Assembly: GCA_031841125.1 (NCBI GenBank)
Contig: CM063112.1
Location: forward strand, 58,953,722 to 59,017,721
DNA: 64,000 nt
Source: Acanthococcus lagerstroemiae
Taxonomy: Eukaryota; Arthropoda; Insecta; Hemiptera; Eriococcidae
Direction: 5' to 3'
The notes beneath the pieces were generated by a model that was not told the DNA's origin, did not search any database, and saw nothing but the letters and a program-made list of their open reading frames with translations. Position 1 is the first letter of the stretch; every line of letters starts with the position of its first letter. Position numbers and translations under genes: made by a program. Positions 1 through 13,096 of this stretch are shown one piece after another.

Positions 1-3000
1 TATTTTCTAGAACTGCGACAAAAACTGGCCATGAAATAATACGTGTTGAGTAAGAATGATAAAAAAGGTCTTTATTGGCTTGGCAACGGTTGAAATGCAT
101 GATAATATAAGCTCGAGTAGGTTTTCGCAATATTCTACTTCGAGTTGAGGCTTTGAGCTGCTTTTTTCCCCCATTGCACATGGACCTGATAGTAAAAATC
201 CGACTAAATTTCACGACTGTTAATTAATAAAGGTATTACACTACGGTTGGCTGGAATAAATTTCAAGGCGGTCAAATCGCTGTCCCCTTTCAAGTTCGGG
301 CGCCAAACTGTTGTCGACCATTATCAAGGAGCACGCATAATGGGACGAAAAACTGCGAATGAATTGTGAATCAAATCTGACACCGGTTATCGATATTAAA
401 ACCATAAGGTCTCAAGTACTGCCTCCTTAATTTCGGAAAATTTCCTCAAATAATGTATAATCTCGCATAGCTATCTCGAAGGTGGATATTCAGATCCTGG
501 TACGAAGTCTCGAGTACAAAACCGCGATTTAGCCCAAATCTTCGGCACTCCAGTCTCTCGCTCGACCTTTTGTAATGTTTTACGTCCATTCGAAAACGAT
601 ACGGCCTTCTACAGTCGATAACTGCCGGTGTATTGCACAACCGGATTCATTTCGAAGCTAAAATAAGCCGATTATACGAAAACCTTATTATTTTGTAGCG
701 AGCCAGCAGCAACAGAGGCAGCAGCATCGCACGCAAGATCCCAATTACTTCGTTAATAATCCTTTTGTCGTAACTCTTAATGAGCGAAATTCGAGGCAGC
801 CGTTAATCGGGAGGCCTTTTGCTACCGTCTTATATCGCATATAATAATGTACATAATGAAATTTTCTAGGACTAATTACAAAAAAACAGATTCGAAGAAA
901 TGCCGGAGCACTTTTGACAGCGGTGCCGACAAAGGAACAAGGCAATTTACGAAAGCAACAAGTAGTGATTTCGGTCCTTTGAAAAGACAATCTGATTACG
1001 TCTTCGCTGGTGCATCAATTTATTCTTGCCGAAAATTCATAGTAGGAGCCAATTTCATTTATGGCGATATTGTGATTTGAAACTAGCGACGGTTCGTGCT
1101 CACCTTGTATAAGTGATTTCATTAGCGGCAAGTGCGTTCGGTTGGCACTTTTACTGCGTTTACGACTTTAGGTTCACAGCTACTAATTTCGAACACACCA
1201 ACCTTTATATCAGGCTTTTAAACGAAAGAAAATTTGATATCAAATTTCTAAACGTCGAACTCTTCACTATAGTTTCTGAAGATTGCTCTCTAATCACTCA
1301 AACGAGAGCTTCCACTTGGTACCCTTCTTTCCAGGCACTTTATACAGGAAATAAATCATCAAAGAGCTCACATTTTTCTACTTCTCTCTTCATTTATATA
1401 TTATTTCGCCTTCAGGCTCTCAGTCCCCTGTCGGTATCGCATTTCTGTATTTTTTAGCTGGGAAAGGAGAGCATAGATCTAATATTATTCAAGTCAGAAC
1501 AATTAACTTCGCCATCCATTCCTCCACTTGAGCCAATGACCGAGATGCAGACTCCGGAGGAGGAGGTATAAGTTGAAGCGCTAAGTCCAACTTCGGAAGG
1601 GCATTCTTTTTCATATGAGTGAGATCATAGGTACTACATAGCCTGCTTAGTGCGAGAAGTGGTATGGCCAGTAACGAATCAAGGATTCCATTCTGGAAGG
1701 GGCTAAACTCTGTCAAAAATTGTGGCAGAAATAACTATAGCTTATAGGACAAGAAGACAAGTGTTATGGATTTTTCAAGTGGAAAGGAGGGGAGGGGCGG
1801 TTCTCTGAGAAATTAACGAAAAATACGGTACTCTCCAGTCAAATGAGAAAAAATTATAAACATTGTGGAGAAGAATATATTAAAAAATCCAGTTTTCTGA
1901 CCTGGAAGGGCCTCTCCGCTATTAGGAACTCGCTGGAAATTTTACTTCCCTTTTGAAAACCATGAGATAATGTGCCAAATATTGATCGCCTTTTTTCAAA
2001 TGGCCCCTGCTGTCCCTCATGTCAGTACTGAACCCCGAAAGCGGGATTAATAATAATGTTTCAACCTTCTACTTTCACTTTTCTCAGTTGAAATTTTTCA
2101 AAGTTCAGCCAGTGCCGACCCAATTGGAATTTCTAAAAAGGTCCAAAAAAACTGCATTTTATACCCGGTATCAGATGTTGACCCCTAGACGGATTTCAAT
2201 CTCAAGCTCATCATATTTACTTACACAATGAAACATTTCACACATTTCGATCCGAAAAGTAAAATGTAAAATAGTTTCCTTTCCAAGATACATTAAAAAA
2301 AATATGTATCAAATATTAATCTGATCAACATTTGATACCTAGATCAAAATTTGACGCTTATCTCAAGTATGAAAATGTTTTGCTAATTGTCGATCAGTGT
2401 CTATGTTGATCCTTTTTCAAACCTCGAAATCTTGAACCTTGACACCAAAAATATGAATTATATCAATAACATTGGAAAGTTGACACATAAAAACTGCAAA
2501 TTTTTGAAAAACATCGAATAGGAACACTTTTTATTATTTTTTTTTCACATCGGATTCATGTGACCCGTAAACAGCCCATCCAAAGTAATAGTAAGAATTT
2601 CAAAATCTTCCAAAGGTACTTCATTTGAAACCATGCCAGTACATATAAATACGCACATATTATTATGGGTATCGAAAAATGAAGTATTTACCATTTCGAT
2701 ATTTCCAAATTATTTTTGTTTTAATCCGAAAATTGTCGAATTTTAGCACATTTTTCAACACAAGAACTTCAAAATTATCACGCGATAACACAAAAAACAT
2801 TTTTTTATAGCCGAAACTATGTAGAACGGTAGGTGAAGGTGTGAAGGTTCACTCTATATGATTCACCACAAAAAAAATTACGAGCGTTCCTACGAAGATT
2901 TATTGAACTTTGAAAAAAGGATCAACATTCGATAACTAGATCAACATTTTGGCATTTTATTTTAATATCAAGGATGAGACTGATGTCACTCAGGTGGACG

Positions 3001-3984
3001 GAGGACTGAACTCCAAGGTTTTTCTCCAAATTCAGCACTGGTTGATTTCTAAAAAGTGAAGATATTACCTGAGATCTTAGTCTATCACCGCCAAAAAAAA
3101 AGAAAATTTTTTGCACTCAGCCCTCCACATACACCTGACAATCTTTGAAAACCCTAAGATGAAAATGATATATTTTTCATACTCAACCCCGTAGAGAGAA
3201 AAAGAGGGTCTGGGAGAATTTCCACGACCCCCCCCCCCTCTCCTACCATTTTAATTTATTTTGTTAGATGGGAAAACATTATAAGCCGCGGTTAAGAGGT
3301 TTCTTTCATGGTGTAAAGAGGGATAGCTGATTTGATATACAGTATGATTGAAATTCGTTTTTTTTTTTTTTTAAATATCAGGGCCCCTTGAAATCCGGGA
3401 CCGAGGTATGCCCCCCCCCCGACAGGGTTGTATCATACTTTTGCTCTTTCAGGCGCAAGAAGGTGTTTGTACGTATCTACCAAGTTGTTTTATGGTCATA
3501 TTTGGTTCTTTTGCCCTTTTAGCCGATTTAACACAGAAGTACCTTCCAGAATTTAGTGGAGAAAATTTTCTAAAGGTCATTGGTTAGAGATTTATTTTTG
3601 AGTAAAAGTGAATTATTTTTATTACAGCTTACAAAGGTACGATAAAAATAAATACAAATCTGTTTACATAGTTGTCAGATACGTTACATTCATTTTCGAT
3701 GTTAGTTGGGTAGTAACCCCACCCCCCCCCAAAGGCTCTAACGGGGTCAGAACCTAAAAATTAAAAGGTGGGAACGGGAACTTAAAATATGTCGAAATTA
3801 GGGTTTCGTGAGTTGCTGAATTAATTTGTTATGTTCTGTCAGCTCGTCCAAATTGATCCACTAGAGGGCTGAAACGATGAATGAACGAATAAAATATATA
3901 AGAATGCAAACGATAGAGAAGGTAGATTAGCTAATCAAAGGTTAAGGAATGAAATAGCGAGAGTGTGTGAAAAGGCAAAAGGAA
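1..3984. other. Non-coding sequence at left edge
   Basis: No convincing exon or element protein is visible on either strand; the open frames are short and without recognisable motifs. The stretch is AT-rich, with homopolymer G/C tracts near 3228, 3411 and 3721 and a poly-T near 3359. It lies upstream of the first recognised glutamate receptor exon and is probably intron or 5' flank of that gene, which is inference from position only. The 5' exons of the receptor (signal peptide and start of the amino-terminal domain) could not be found here. Confidence 0.5.
2400..2935. repeat. Weak inverted repeat (foldback)
   Basis: The words around TGTTGATCCTTTTTCAAA near 2403-2420 recur in inverted orientation near 2899-2926, where TTGAAAAAAGGATCAACA is read, and the match extends imperfectly outward through a second GATCAACA-like word. 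This looks like the arms of a decayed foldback or MITE of about 0.5 kb. Target duplications were not found. Confidence 0.35.
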
Positions 3985-4478
3985 GAATTTTTATTATTAT
4001 TATTATTATTTTACAGCCGTTTTTGCATTAACTTATATCATAATTATACAATGTACATGTGTATATTACATTCAATCAATGCGCCCACTGACGGGCGTAG
4101 GCCTCCCCCACCTTTCTCCAACGATCCCGTTACTTCGCATCTCTTCCCCACGCAATCCCTGCATACTGACGTATTTCCCCTTCCCATCTGGTTTTCGGTC
4201 TGCCTTTTCTTCTTTTATTTTCTTTTGGTTCCCACTCCATAATTGTTCTTTCCCACCGTTCATCCCCTCCTCAGACTATGTGTCCCGCATAATCGAATTC
4301 TAGTCTTTTAACAATATATCTGCAGTCCGTAGTTTCCATTTTTTTTCTAATCGTAGTGTTTTTAATTTTATCAGTTCTTCTTACTCCTGACAGTGACCTT
4401 TCCATGGCTATCTACGTCCTGGCTAGGCTGTTTGTCTGTGCCTCCGTCAGTTGCGCGTTACTACATATGTTGAGATGG
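3985..4478 (-). mobile_element. LINE 3' end fragment (reverse transcriptase C-terminus)
   Basis: Read on the minus strand, this encodes the C-terminal tail of a LINE reverse transcriptase. An AMERSLSGVRRTDKI-like segment is followed by DYAGHIV, the basic KRRKGRPKTRW motif and a final WRKVGEAYARQW. Two in-frame stops break it, at the arginine expected after DYAGHIV and later near the end. On the minus strand the element ends in an (AAT)n tail (3988-4013). Only the 3' end is present, as expected of a 5'-truncated LINE insertion. It abuts an unrelated LINE on the opposite strand at about 4480. A second copy of the same 3'-end type lies at 38668-39065. Confidence 0.8.
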
Positions 4479-4479
4479 T

Positions 4480-5665
4480 CAGTTTTGGTTTAGAAAAAGT
4501 AGAGATGCTAGGGAAGCAGTGTTAGCTTTGAGATTAATTATAGATAGGAGACTCAAAAAAGAGCAGGATACATAGTATATGGCATTTGTTGATATTGAAA
4601 AAGGTTTTGACAGTGTTAAATGGGATAAAATGTTTGTGATATTCTAAAAATGATAGGAATAAAATTTCAAGAAAGAAAAGTTGTTTAAGACTTATACAAA
4701 TATAAAGGACAGAAATCCACATTAAAAATAGAAGGAGAGAAGAGGGAGGCTAATACAGGAAAAAGTGTAAAGCAAGGGTGTTCCTTATCTCCAGTATTAT
4801 TTAATCTGTACATAGAGTGGACCATGAAAGAAAAATTTGAAGCAGGTATCACTATACATGGAGAGCGAGTAAGGATGCTCGGATTTGCAGATTGCATTGT
4901 CTTATTAACTGAAAGGAGTATTGATTTGGAAAACATTTTAAATGGAATAATGGAGGATATTTTGAGTATCGAATATCGTATGAGAATAAATAAAAATAAA
5001 ACTAAAGTAATGTTTTGTAATCGATGTGAACATGTTAGCTTAAATAGTTCTAAAAACTGGACCGGAAACAATTGAGGAAGTAAGCGAATTTTGCTGTTTA
5101 GGGAGTAAAATAACAAAAGATGGAAGGAGTAAAAGGGATATTAGTAGCAGAATAGCACACGCCAAATCAGCATTTTATCGAAAAAGTGATATTTTCAAAT
5201 CAAAAATAAATCTGGAAATCAAAATGTTGTTCCTGAAAACTTATGTTTGGAGTGTAGCCTTGTATGGATGTGAGACTTGAACCATAGGAAAACCACAGAA
5301 GAGAAGAATCGAATCTTTTGATATGTGGTGCTCCAGGCGGGTACTTAGCATCAAATTGACGGATAAGGTAAGAAATGAGGAAGTACTGAACAGAGTAGGA
5401 GGCAAAATGGATATTTGGAATTGTCTGAAGAGAAGGAGAGATAAACTAATAGGGCCTAATTTGAGGCACCCAGAAATGATATCATTGCTGCCAGAAGGAA
5501 AAGTGGAAGGAAAGGATTGGGTAGGTCGGCAAAGATTCCAGTATGTTCAATAGATAATCAAGGATGTCAAATGTAAGTGTTATTACGAAATGAAAGAACT
5601 TTCACAAGACAGGGAGAATCAAACCGGTCGTAAAACTGATAACCTCATCATCATCATCAGATATG
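4480..5665 (+). mobile_element. Degenerate LINE reverse transcriptase fragment
   Basis: Plus-strand pieces of a non-LTR reverse transcriptase occur in the expected order. These are EAVLALRLIIDRRL and FVDIEKGFDSVKW (palm motif A, the usual aspartates present) at about 4500-4620; GCSLSPVLFNLYIE (motif B) at about 4765; and LGFADCIVLL (motif C, the second catalytic Asp replaced by Cys) at about 4878. A C-terminal FDMWCSRRVLSI, EEVLNRVGG and KVEGKDWVGRQRFQY tail runs to 5553. Several stops and frameshifts separate them. The copy ends near an (ATC)n simple-repeat tail at 5645-5660, which also reads through as Ile/His-rich sequence. The endonuclease is missing. The element is dead. Confidence 0.85.
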
Positions 5666-5774
5666 CTGGTATATAAAGTATACAAAACAGGATTTCCTGA
5701 GTCGCCGAATTCATTTTTGATATTATTTCTTCAGTCACATCCACCCAAATTGATTCGCAGGGGCCTGAAACATG

Positions 5775-5990
5775 CATTCAAGGCCGGATTTAGCATTCTC
5801 ACGCCTCTAGGCGGAATAAAAATTGCTGTCCCCTCTGATTTTCGTTTACCCCTCCACCCCCTAGCGGATTTTCTGGTTTTTTTTTAATGAACTAGTGGGC
5901 TTCGCCCCCTGGCCGCTTCGCGGGCCAAACCCTCGCCATCACTCGTTTTGCTCGCGCCAACCTTACTCGGCGCTTCGCGCCTCGTCTGAC
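5775..5990. repeat. Repeat-like segment with GC-rich hairpins
   Basis: The segment starts with AAGGCCGGATTTAG, a word that recurs at about 7694, and contains short GC-rich palindromes such as GGCCGCTTCGCGGGCC near 5912 and GCGCTTCGCGC near 5970. It resembles the ends of G/C-rich MITEs, but no second terminus or target duplication was identified. Confidence 0.3.
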
Positions 5991-6056
5991 CATCATAGTC
6001 CTCAGTGTTTGGTCTACAACTTTTGTTCCTGAGTTGAGGTTTGCTGTGCGCTTCTT

Positions 6057-7425
6057 TTGATCCCCTTTTATCAGCGGTCCTCAATCTTCCACCATGAATT
6101 CCCCCGTACCATCCTTTCTTCATCACGAGCCTCCTTCCCCACCACGACCCCCTCGTTCACCACGGTCGCTGCCCGCCTCCATGGTCGCACTTCAACAGTC
6201 GCAGCCCTCCTCAGCCACAAACTCCTGCCCCACAACGGCCATAATCTCCTACCAGAGGCTTCAGTGCCCACCCTATGGTCTTTTACCTCCGCAGTATCCC
6301 CCTGCGAACCCTTTCCTTTTGCACATCTGGGTTTTTACATTACACTCTCCATCGCTCCATGACTTTCTCCATCCACAGCTTCTCCCCCACATGGCACCCT
6401 CCGTTCATCCCTCTCTCTGATCATCACCCAGTCCTCCACCCAGTCTCCCCCCGATCACCCTCTTCCAACCCGAGTGCCCTCCATTAGGACCACGTCCCCC
6501 CGACCACCCCCACACCACTATGGCCTTCCTTTCCGTTCACGTACCACACCACCACCAAGACCTCTTCACCCATCACTACGCTCTTCCCAATTGCGGCCAT
6601 AATCCTTCGCTACAGCCTTCCTCTTCCACTGCTCCTTCTCGGCGGCCTCCTCATCCCAACTCCCACGAAGATCCCCTGGTCCTCCACTCAGTAGCTCTCA
6701 TCACCATGACCACCCTTCCCCTTCAGACCCCACCACCAGCCCCTCTCACACCATGGCTTTCATTTCCCTCCCCAGTCCCTCTTTCACCCAGGACTTCCTC
6801 CTTCACCAGGACCTCTTACTCATCATTACCCCCCACCTGGAGCTTTTATCTCCCTCTACAGTCCCTGCTACCACCGTGGTTTTCCTCCCCTTCAGGAGCT
6901 CCCTCATGAGTGCCTCTTACAACCCCAAGCCCTTATCCACTTAAGTTTTACTGCCCCTCCAGGACCCTCACCCACCACTTCTTTCTCCTTCCTCAATGGC
7001 CACCCTCTCTTACCAACCATTTCCTCCACCACGAGGACCCCTCATCCACCACTACCCCCTGAGCTTTATCTCCCTTCACAGCCCCTGTCCTCACTAAGGT
7101 CCTCCAACCCACTTGAAGATCCCTGGCCATCCACCCAGGAGCTCTCACAACCATGATCATCCCTCCCCCGAGAGCCCTTCCCCCTAAAGACCCCACCCCG
7201 CCACCAGCCCCTTCCGTACCACGGCCATTTCTCTCCCTGGCCTCCTCTCTCACCAAGGACTTTATCCTCTATCAGGTCCTCATACTCATCTTAACCCCCA
7301 GCCCCACACAGGGCCTCCATCTCCGTCCACAGCCCACTCCCCCACAGGGGCCCTCCTCCTCCTTCAGGAGCTTCCTCCACAACCATGAACCCCCTCCTGA
7401 GGGTAGGCTATCCTTGGAAAATTGA
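6057..7425. repeat. 1.4-kb pyrimidine-rich low-complexity tract
   Basis: The plus strand is dominated by C and T, with recurrent CCTCC, CACCAC, CTTCACC and CCCTC words in a degenerate, minisatellite-like arrangement. Because TAA, TAG and TGA are rare in such sequence, several frames stay open for 60-130 codons and encode only Pro/Ser/Thr/Leu-rich strings. No domain, signal or splice pattern supports a protein. It is best described as a decayed pyrimidine-rich minisatellite; the exact unit is not clear by eye. Confidence 0.6.
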
Positions 7426-7439
7426 GCAATTAAGGGACA

Positions 7440-7690
7440 GGAAAGGCAACCCGCAGCGATTTGAGATCTTGGAGATTATGGATAATTATGTCATTATATG
7501 TCTTCTTATATGTCTTATTATGTCGGTTATGTCTTAAAACTTGGAGATCTTTTATGTTAATACAGATTATTTCCTTGAAAGTAGCTGATCTGCCCCTGCA
7601 ATTTATCTGATTTTTAGGTAGGCAACCCGCAGTAGGGGTAATTATGCCATTATATGTATTTTTATGTCGTATTATGTCTGTTATGTTATA
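7440..7690. repeat. Tandem duplication of about 175 bp
   Basis: AGGCAACCCGCAG occurs at about 7444 and again at about 7619. Each copy is followed by matching AATTATGtCATTATATGT and TATTATGTCxGTTATG sequence. The two copies have diverged and the second lacks an internal piece. Confidence 0.6.
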
Positions 7691-9600
7691 GACGAAGGCC
7701 GGGATTTAGATATCAGGCTCCTTGGAGTTTTTTCTCAGGAGGGGGGGGGAGGAGTTTTGGTTTCTAATATATAGAGAAATACATAATAATATTGAAAAAA
7801 AGTGTCGAAAATCTGCCACCTAGGTACGTGCCTATGTTGTCTATTAAATACGGCCTTACGTGCATTATTACCAACAACATACATAATGGTTTACAGTCCA
7901 GCATATAAATATGTTTATAATGTGACTAGAAAAGTTTGAATGTAGTCTTCCAGAGCTGCCTGTTGCCTGTATTTGCTTCCCTGTCAAACTGAATACACAC
8001 GTTACACAAAGATACCCAAGGAATATACATTATCTTGCTTATTTCAGCTGCCATAAACAATTACATGTAGATGTGACGAAAACACGAGATGTTCTCATTT
8101 TTCAAACTGTCTCTAACAATTGAAATTGGAAACGCATCCAGCTAAACCACGCATTTCACGCACATATTATTTCGTAGAAGCCAAGTTTAAAGGCAACAAC
8201 CGACTACATTAGCACATCTCGCACTTTCATTTCACCCCGAACTGAAAGGGAAACGAATGCTCAATATAAAACAACTATCGAGTTTTTTCAGTTTTAAAAA
8301 ACATTAATTTCGGCGCACTCATTTTTTTTTTCATCGAAGGAAATAGAAAAGTACAGAAGATAAAGTAAAGGTCTGAATTTTTTCCATCGTCATGCTTTCC
8401 AAGATATGTTAATAGAAACGTACCTACATCATTCTCGGGTAAATTTATACATTATCATATTGCCCCCTAAAGTTTTAGGGTGGTTAGAATAAACGCAGAT
8501 AACGTTTATAACTGGCCTGCGTAACCTTTAGGGAAATGAGTTCTATGAATTTTCATTGTGCTTTATGAGTTTATTTCTCGGTCACACCAGCGAGCTGCCT
8601 TTTGTATTTATGTATTCTTCCGAGCGGTGCCAGCTCGCGCGAAAATTAACGGCGGATATTCAGTTTTCTTCTGCTCGCCATTCCAGCCGTGCCCCCGCCT
8701 TTCCTTTTTGTAACTTGCTGAAATTAAAATTGGATCCAATCTGCGGACAGAATGGGAAACAATGATACGATGTGCATGGCACGTGAAAAAAAAAGAGGAA
8801 GAAAAGAATATAATGTACAGTGTCTAACCGGAACATTTTTAGGTCGAAATATGAAAAAAAAAGTGAGTGAATTCCTTTTTCTCTTCAGTTTTAATTCCGA
8901 GTAAAGTTTCTCAGATTAGGACAAGCTCGCGAAACTTTATTTTAGTTTTTCCCTCTAAGTTGTTTAAAGTGTCATTTATACTGCCGCAGAAGTTTCTATA
9001 CTACTTTCCCTTTCAAACGAAATCTACTCATTTTCGCCGAGTTCTTTTTATGTCAAAAACAGTCTGCAAATATATCCGGCACACTTTCATTATTTTTATA
9101 TACGCGCGTTGCTCGCAACGCTTTTATCACTTCTCCAGTTCATCCTTGTTATCTTCTTCTTTTCGACGGCTCGAATAATTTTTCTCGTCTTCATCGAATT
9201 TTAATATTGACTCTTCCTCAGCGTGGGTTGACTGGATGGGTTCACCTGCTTATTTCACGAACATTCGACTCGTGTAATACCAGTGAAGACAGTCGGCTCT
9301 GATGGCGAATTTTCGTCGGTTCAAGCATCCTCATCCTCTCTTTTCCCCTTAAATTCTTTCAGCGTTAGGGAGGCACTTTAGAATTTCATTAAATGCATTA
9401 CTTCCTGACTATTTTGTGATTCTCTCTTCTCCGTTGACACAAAAATAAGTTGAGAATAATTTATAAGAGACAGAGAATAAAAGAATGAGAAGAATATATC
9501 TAGTTTTCCAGGCAGGGAAGGCAATGGGTGTAGAGAGCTGTCCCTCACAGAGAAGACTACTGGAATCAGAAGGGCTGAGCAAATAACAACATCTCACAGA
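7691..9600. other. Non-coding, no recognised element
   Basis: I see no exon, element protein or clear repeat array here. A G-tract lies near 7740 inside a possible small G/C-rich MITE (about 7694-7858) whose ends share AAGGCCG and ATTTA in inverted orientation, without a clean target duplication. Confidence 0.4.
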
Positions 9601-9920
9601 GACTCAAACGAGCCGCCTAGAATCTTTAAAGAGTTCCACTGAATCTTAAACACGCGTGAAAAACGTAAATAAGTTTTCAAGAGTTGTAACGAGTTTTAAG
9701 TAAGTTTCGAAGAGTCATACAGAGTCTTGAACAAGTTATCGAGTATCTTAAAGGAGTCTTCAAGAAACTTAAGTAACCATGATCAAGCATCAAAAAACCC
9801 TGGTCAATTCTGGAAGAGTTTAGAAATTTTCAGCAAATTTAAAACAGTCATAAAGAGACCAAAATGAATCTCGGGCGGCTTCAACAAATCTTGAAAAAGT
9901 TTGGAAAATTTTCAAGAAAC
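9600..9920 (+). repeat. Degenerate minisatellite with about 10-bp period
   Basis: GAGT- and AAGTTT-type words recur at roughly 10-11 bp, for example GAGTTGTAAC, GAGTTTTAAG, GAGTCATACA, GAGTCTTGAA, GAGTATCTTA and GAGTCTTCAA between 9680 and 9760. The unit resembles GAGTCTTGAA. Related arrays occur at 12720-12900, 38220-38510 and 42940-43150. Confidence 0.6.
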
Positions 9921-10679
9921 ATCTACTCGAAAAAGTTATTATGGAATAGTATTCAATTTTTTGCTCCCTCTCCCTCGCTGATGGGGAAAATTGAATGGTA
10001 TCGTGACGAACATTGAAAATTCTCCAGAAAAGTCGTCGCCCAGTTCAGAATCCAGTGAAATGAAAAAGTCTGACATCACACTTTTGAGGGTGTTTGTGCC
10101 CTGCATCGAGAAAAGAGATTTTAGTAAGCAAAACATAAATTTCCCAGGAGAACGAAAACAAATTTTGAATGCGAATATCTTCGGATTGGAGCGATCAACT
10201 TTGATGGCTTGTACAAGCCTAAATAATTTTTTAAATTTTTTTCGACAATACCATGTGGAAGAGCAGGTCTTAATTAGTTATAAATCAAGTAAAGTCTCAA
10301 AATCGAACTTTTTGTTCACTAACCGAACCTTTTTTCAATGCAGGTCACATTTTCATTTTCAAAGTCAATAAGAAAACAGCCAGCAGCACTTCAAAAATGT
10401 AAATACTTCCCTCTTATCTACGCATTTACTTATTACTGTGGAGGTGATCAGAAGATCCAAGTACTCTGGAGGAGAAGGCTGATAAAACGAGAACTATTTT
10501 TACATATTTTGAACTGCCTTTACCAAGTTGCTCCTTGAATCTGCCACTGTAGGCTACAGAAGATGATACGTATGGTAGGCAAATACTCGATAATTTTCTC
10601 GTTAAGGAATATTTTCAAACAGTGCACGAGCATACGAGAATACTTTCGAATATTCCTTATGTACTCACCAAAATGTTAA

Positions 10680-11880
10680 AATTGGTTTAGATTTAAAACT
10701 TGAACTGTTCAGTTAAAATTCTATGACATTTGGTTATACAACTTGGAAATACAATGTTTATAAATAAATTTTAATTTTACTACTAAAATGATTGGATTTT
10801 TATTTATTTCTGTTTTTGTGTTCTGCTTTCTACTTGTGTCCATAGTTTTTTCAATAATTTTATTGATTTTAGTTTTAAATAAAGATGTTGTATATTTTTT
10901 ATCGTTGTGGACAGCAGTTAGGTATAATGATTTCGTTTTTAGATCGTTTCTTTGTTTTTTTTCCCACATACTTTTGTTATGTTTTGAGCAATTTTCTATC
11001 ATTCCACGTTTTTATATTATTTATTGTTATTTCTTTATTTCACTTTTTAGTTATAATCTTCCATACTTGCACCTTCATGTGTGCAGCGGGAAGCAATAAA
11101 GAAATCATATATTTTTTTCTGAAGAATAACTGATTTTATTTAAAAATAGGGAATAATAAATGGGCAAAATTATAAACCATAAAACTAACTATTCAAGAGA
11201 AATCCCAAAATTGCAAAAATTGTGTTCATTAGAAAAGAATTTTGATTTCGTTTGATTAGCACTTATTAAGTTTCTGGTGTTTTTTTACAATTCCTGAATT
11301 TCAAAAGTAGGTATATGATTTTTCTCATTTTAAAAATGATTTTTCTGATTGTGAAAATGATTTTCCTGCTTTGAAATCAAATCTGATTTTAAAATCATGA
11401 ATTTGAATCTCTTTTATTTTGATTTTCGTGGTGCTGAAATAATAAAATTCAAATTATGAACATAAAAAAACTAACCGATTTAAAATAAACAATAAGGAGA
11501 TTTGAATAATTTAAGATCTACTATTTTTTCTTTTAATCTACCCATCTCTGATTATGCTTTGCATAATACGTAGATCGCATGCGAAGACGGGCAAAATCAA
11601 AAATCAAATGATGGCATGTCAATGTTTTCAAAAGTCATGTGATAAGAATACCAAAATTAAAATAAAAATTGTACAATAATTTTTTTTTTTTTAATTGACT
11701 AAAACCACGACAAGAAATTATTTTCATGATTTTAAAATCATAGAAATCACGAAAATCAAAAACCAAATCAATATTACAACGGCAATTTTAAAAATTAAAA
11801 ATTAAATTGCTCTAAATCAAATGGTTAGTACGTAAGATGAATCAAATCAAATGATTTTCACGATTTTTACAACTTTTTCT
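10680..11880. repeat. Very AT-rich segment with ATGATTTT words
   Basis: Between 10740 and 11100 the plus strand is T-rich, leaving long open frames on both strands that encode low-complexity hydrophobic or Lys/Asn-rich strings; I do not call them genes. From about 11320 to 11880 the words AATGATTTT, ATTTTAAAATCAT and TTTTCACGATTTT recur in both orientations, suggesting a decayed palindromic repeat. Confidence 0.4.
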
Positions 11881-12719
11881 TTGGCCTATTTTAGTGACGC
11901 AGCACAATAGGAATCACTAGACGCTTTTACAAAATGAAAGCTGCCAGAAGTGTACGGAAGTTGCCTGAAATGATAAGGGAATCAAAGAATGGTTATTTGA
12001 TAATGGATCAAACATTATTTCAATCAAGAGAGAAAATGCTGAGCAAATTCCCAGCAGCTTTTTCTGAGAAAATATTCTCAAAAATACCCATGCTCACTGA
12101 GAATATTCTCGCTGCCAACCACAGAAGTTGGGAGTATTCAGATTCGTCCCGATTTCGTTATAAAATTAGGCCTTCATGAAACTCTACTGAGACATTACCG
12201 GAGATATATTAGACAGATGAAGGCTTCTCAAGGGTCTGTAAAGCTTATTAAGACTGTTCAAAAACACTTTAATCTTATGCAAGATTTACGGGCATTGCGA
12301 GTCCTATCGGAATGAAGTAAGAGGTGAAAATTAGTCAATCTGTCGACTCAGTACGAACATTCATCATGCAAAAAACATGAAAAAGTCGACGATTTTATTT
12401 TGCCGACTGATGCTTCAAAATGCTGACTAAATGGCCGAATGTACCGAAAATCGCGGACTTCAAAAATTCAAGATTCTCAAGTCCCTACTCTAAATACGAA
12501 TCAGCGATAAATCTACCATACATAGGTTCAATCAAAAATTGTTTTCTCAGAGCTTTATTCGCTGAATGAGCCAATGACATACTACAAACTGAACCAATCA
12601 GCAAATATCTATAGGCTCAAAAATCAGTGAAAATGGTCGCTGATCAATCTGTGATAAGACTTATTGCTGATTCAAAGTACGATTTAGTCATACTGATTTA
12701 GCAGTTATGAATTACGACA

Positions 12720-12905
12720 GGAGCTCTTGATGTTCTGTTAAGACTTATTCAGTCTTATTAAAACTCATCAAAATTCAGTAGAAACTATTTAAGACTCCAA
12801 GACTCAGATGATTCTGTTAGGATTACTTGAGATTAGTAAAGACTGATCAAGTTTGTGCTGAGGCTCGTTAAGACTCTTGAAAGATCATGTCAGACCCGTT
12901 GTCGG
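12720..12905 (-). repeat. Minisatellite with about 10-bp period, opposite orientation
   Basis: Words of the type AAGACTC, AAGACTTATT and AAGACTCTTGAA recur at about 10-20 bp. This is the reverse-complement orientation of the GAGTCTT repeat at 9600-9920. Weaker traces start at about 12190. Confidence 0.5.
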
Positions 12906-13096
12906 AGTTCGGGGCAAAAGTTATCTAGCGTCTCTTTAATTCGATGCAGTTTTACGCACACGCAAGCCTAGAGCTACAGACCGACTCCGGCTGCACACGG
13001 CGCGAACACTTCGCACATTTTCAAAAGAGCCAATGTTTGAACAACGGTAATTCAAAATTCAAATAAAACGAACGTATATTTGTTTTTCTGTTGCAG

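Noticed and set aside
6520..6909. 129-codon Pro/Ser/Thr-rich open frame
   Set aside because: Lies in the pyrimidine-rich tract where stop codons are scarce in all plus frames; no domain, conserved motif or splice context.
10721..11133. Overlapping hydrophobic and Lys/Asn-rich open frames suggesting a membrane protein
   Set aside because: Sequence is T-rich low complexity; both strands are open and no family motif is present.
12060..12120. GAGAAAATATTCTC and GAGAATATTCTC as heat-shock elements
   Set aside because: Single short palindromes in AT-rich DNA with no promoter context; expected by chance.
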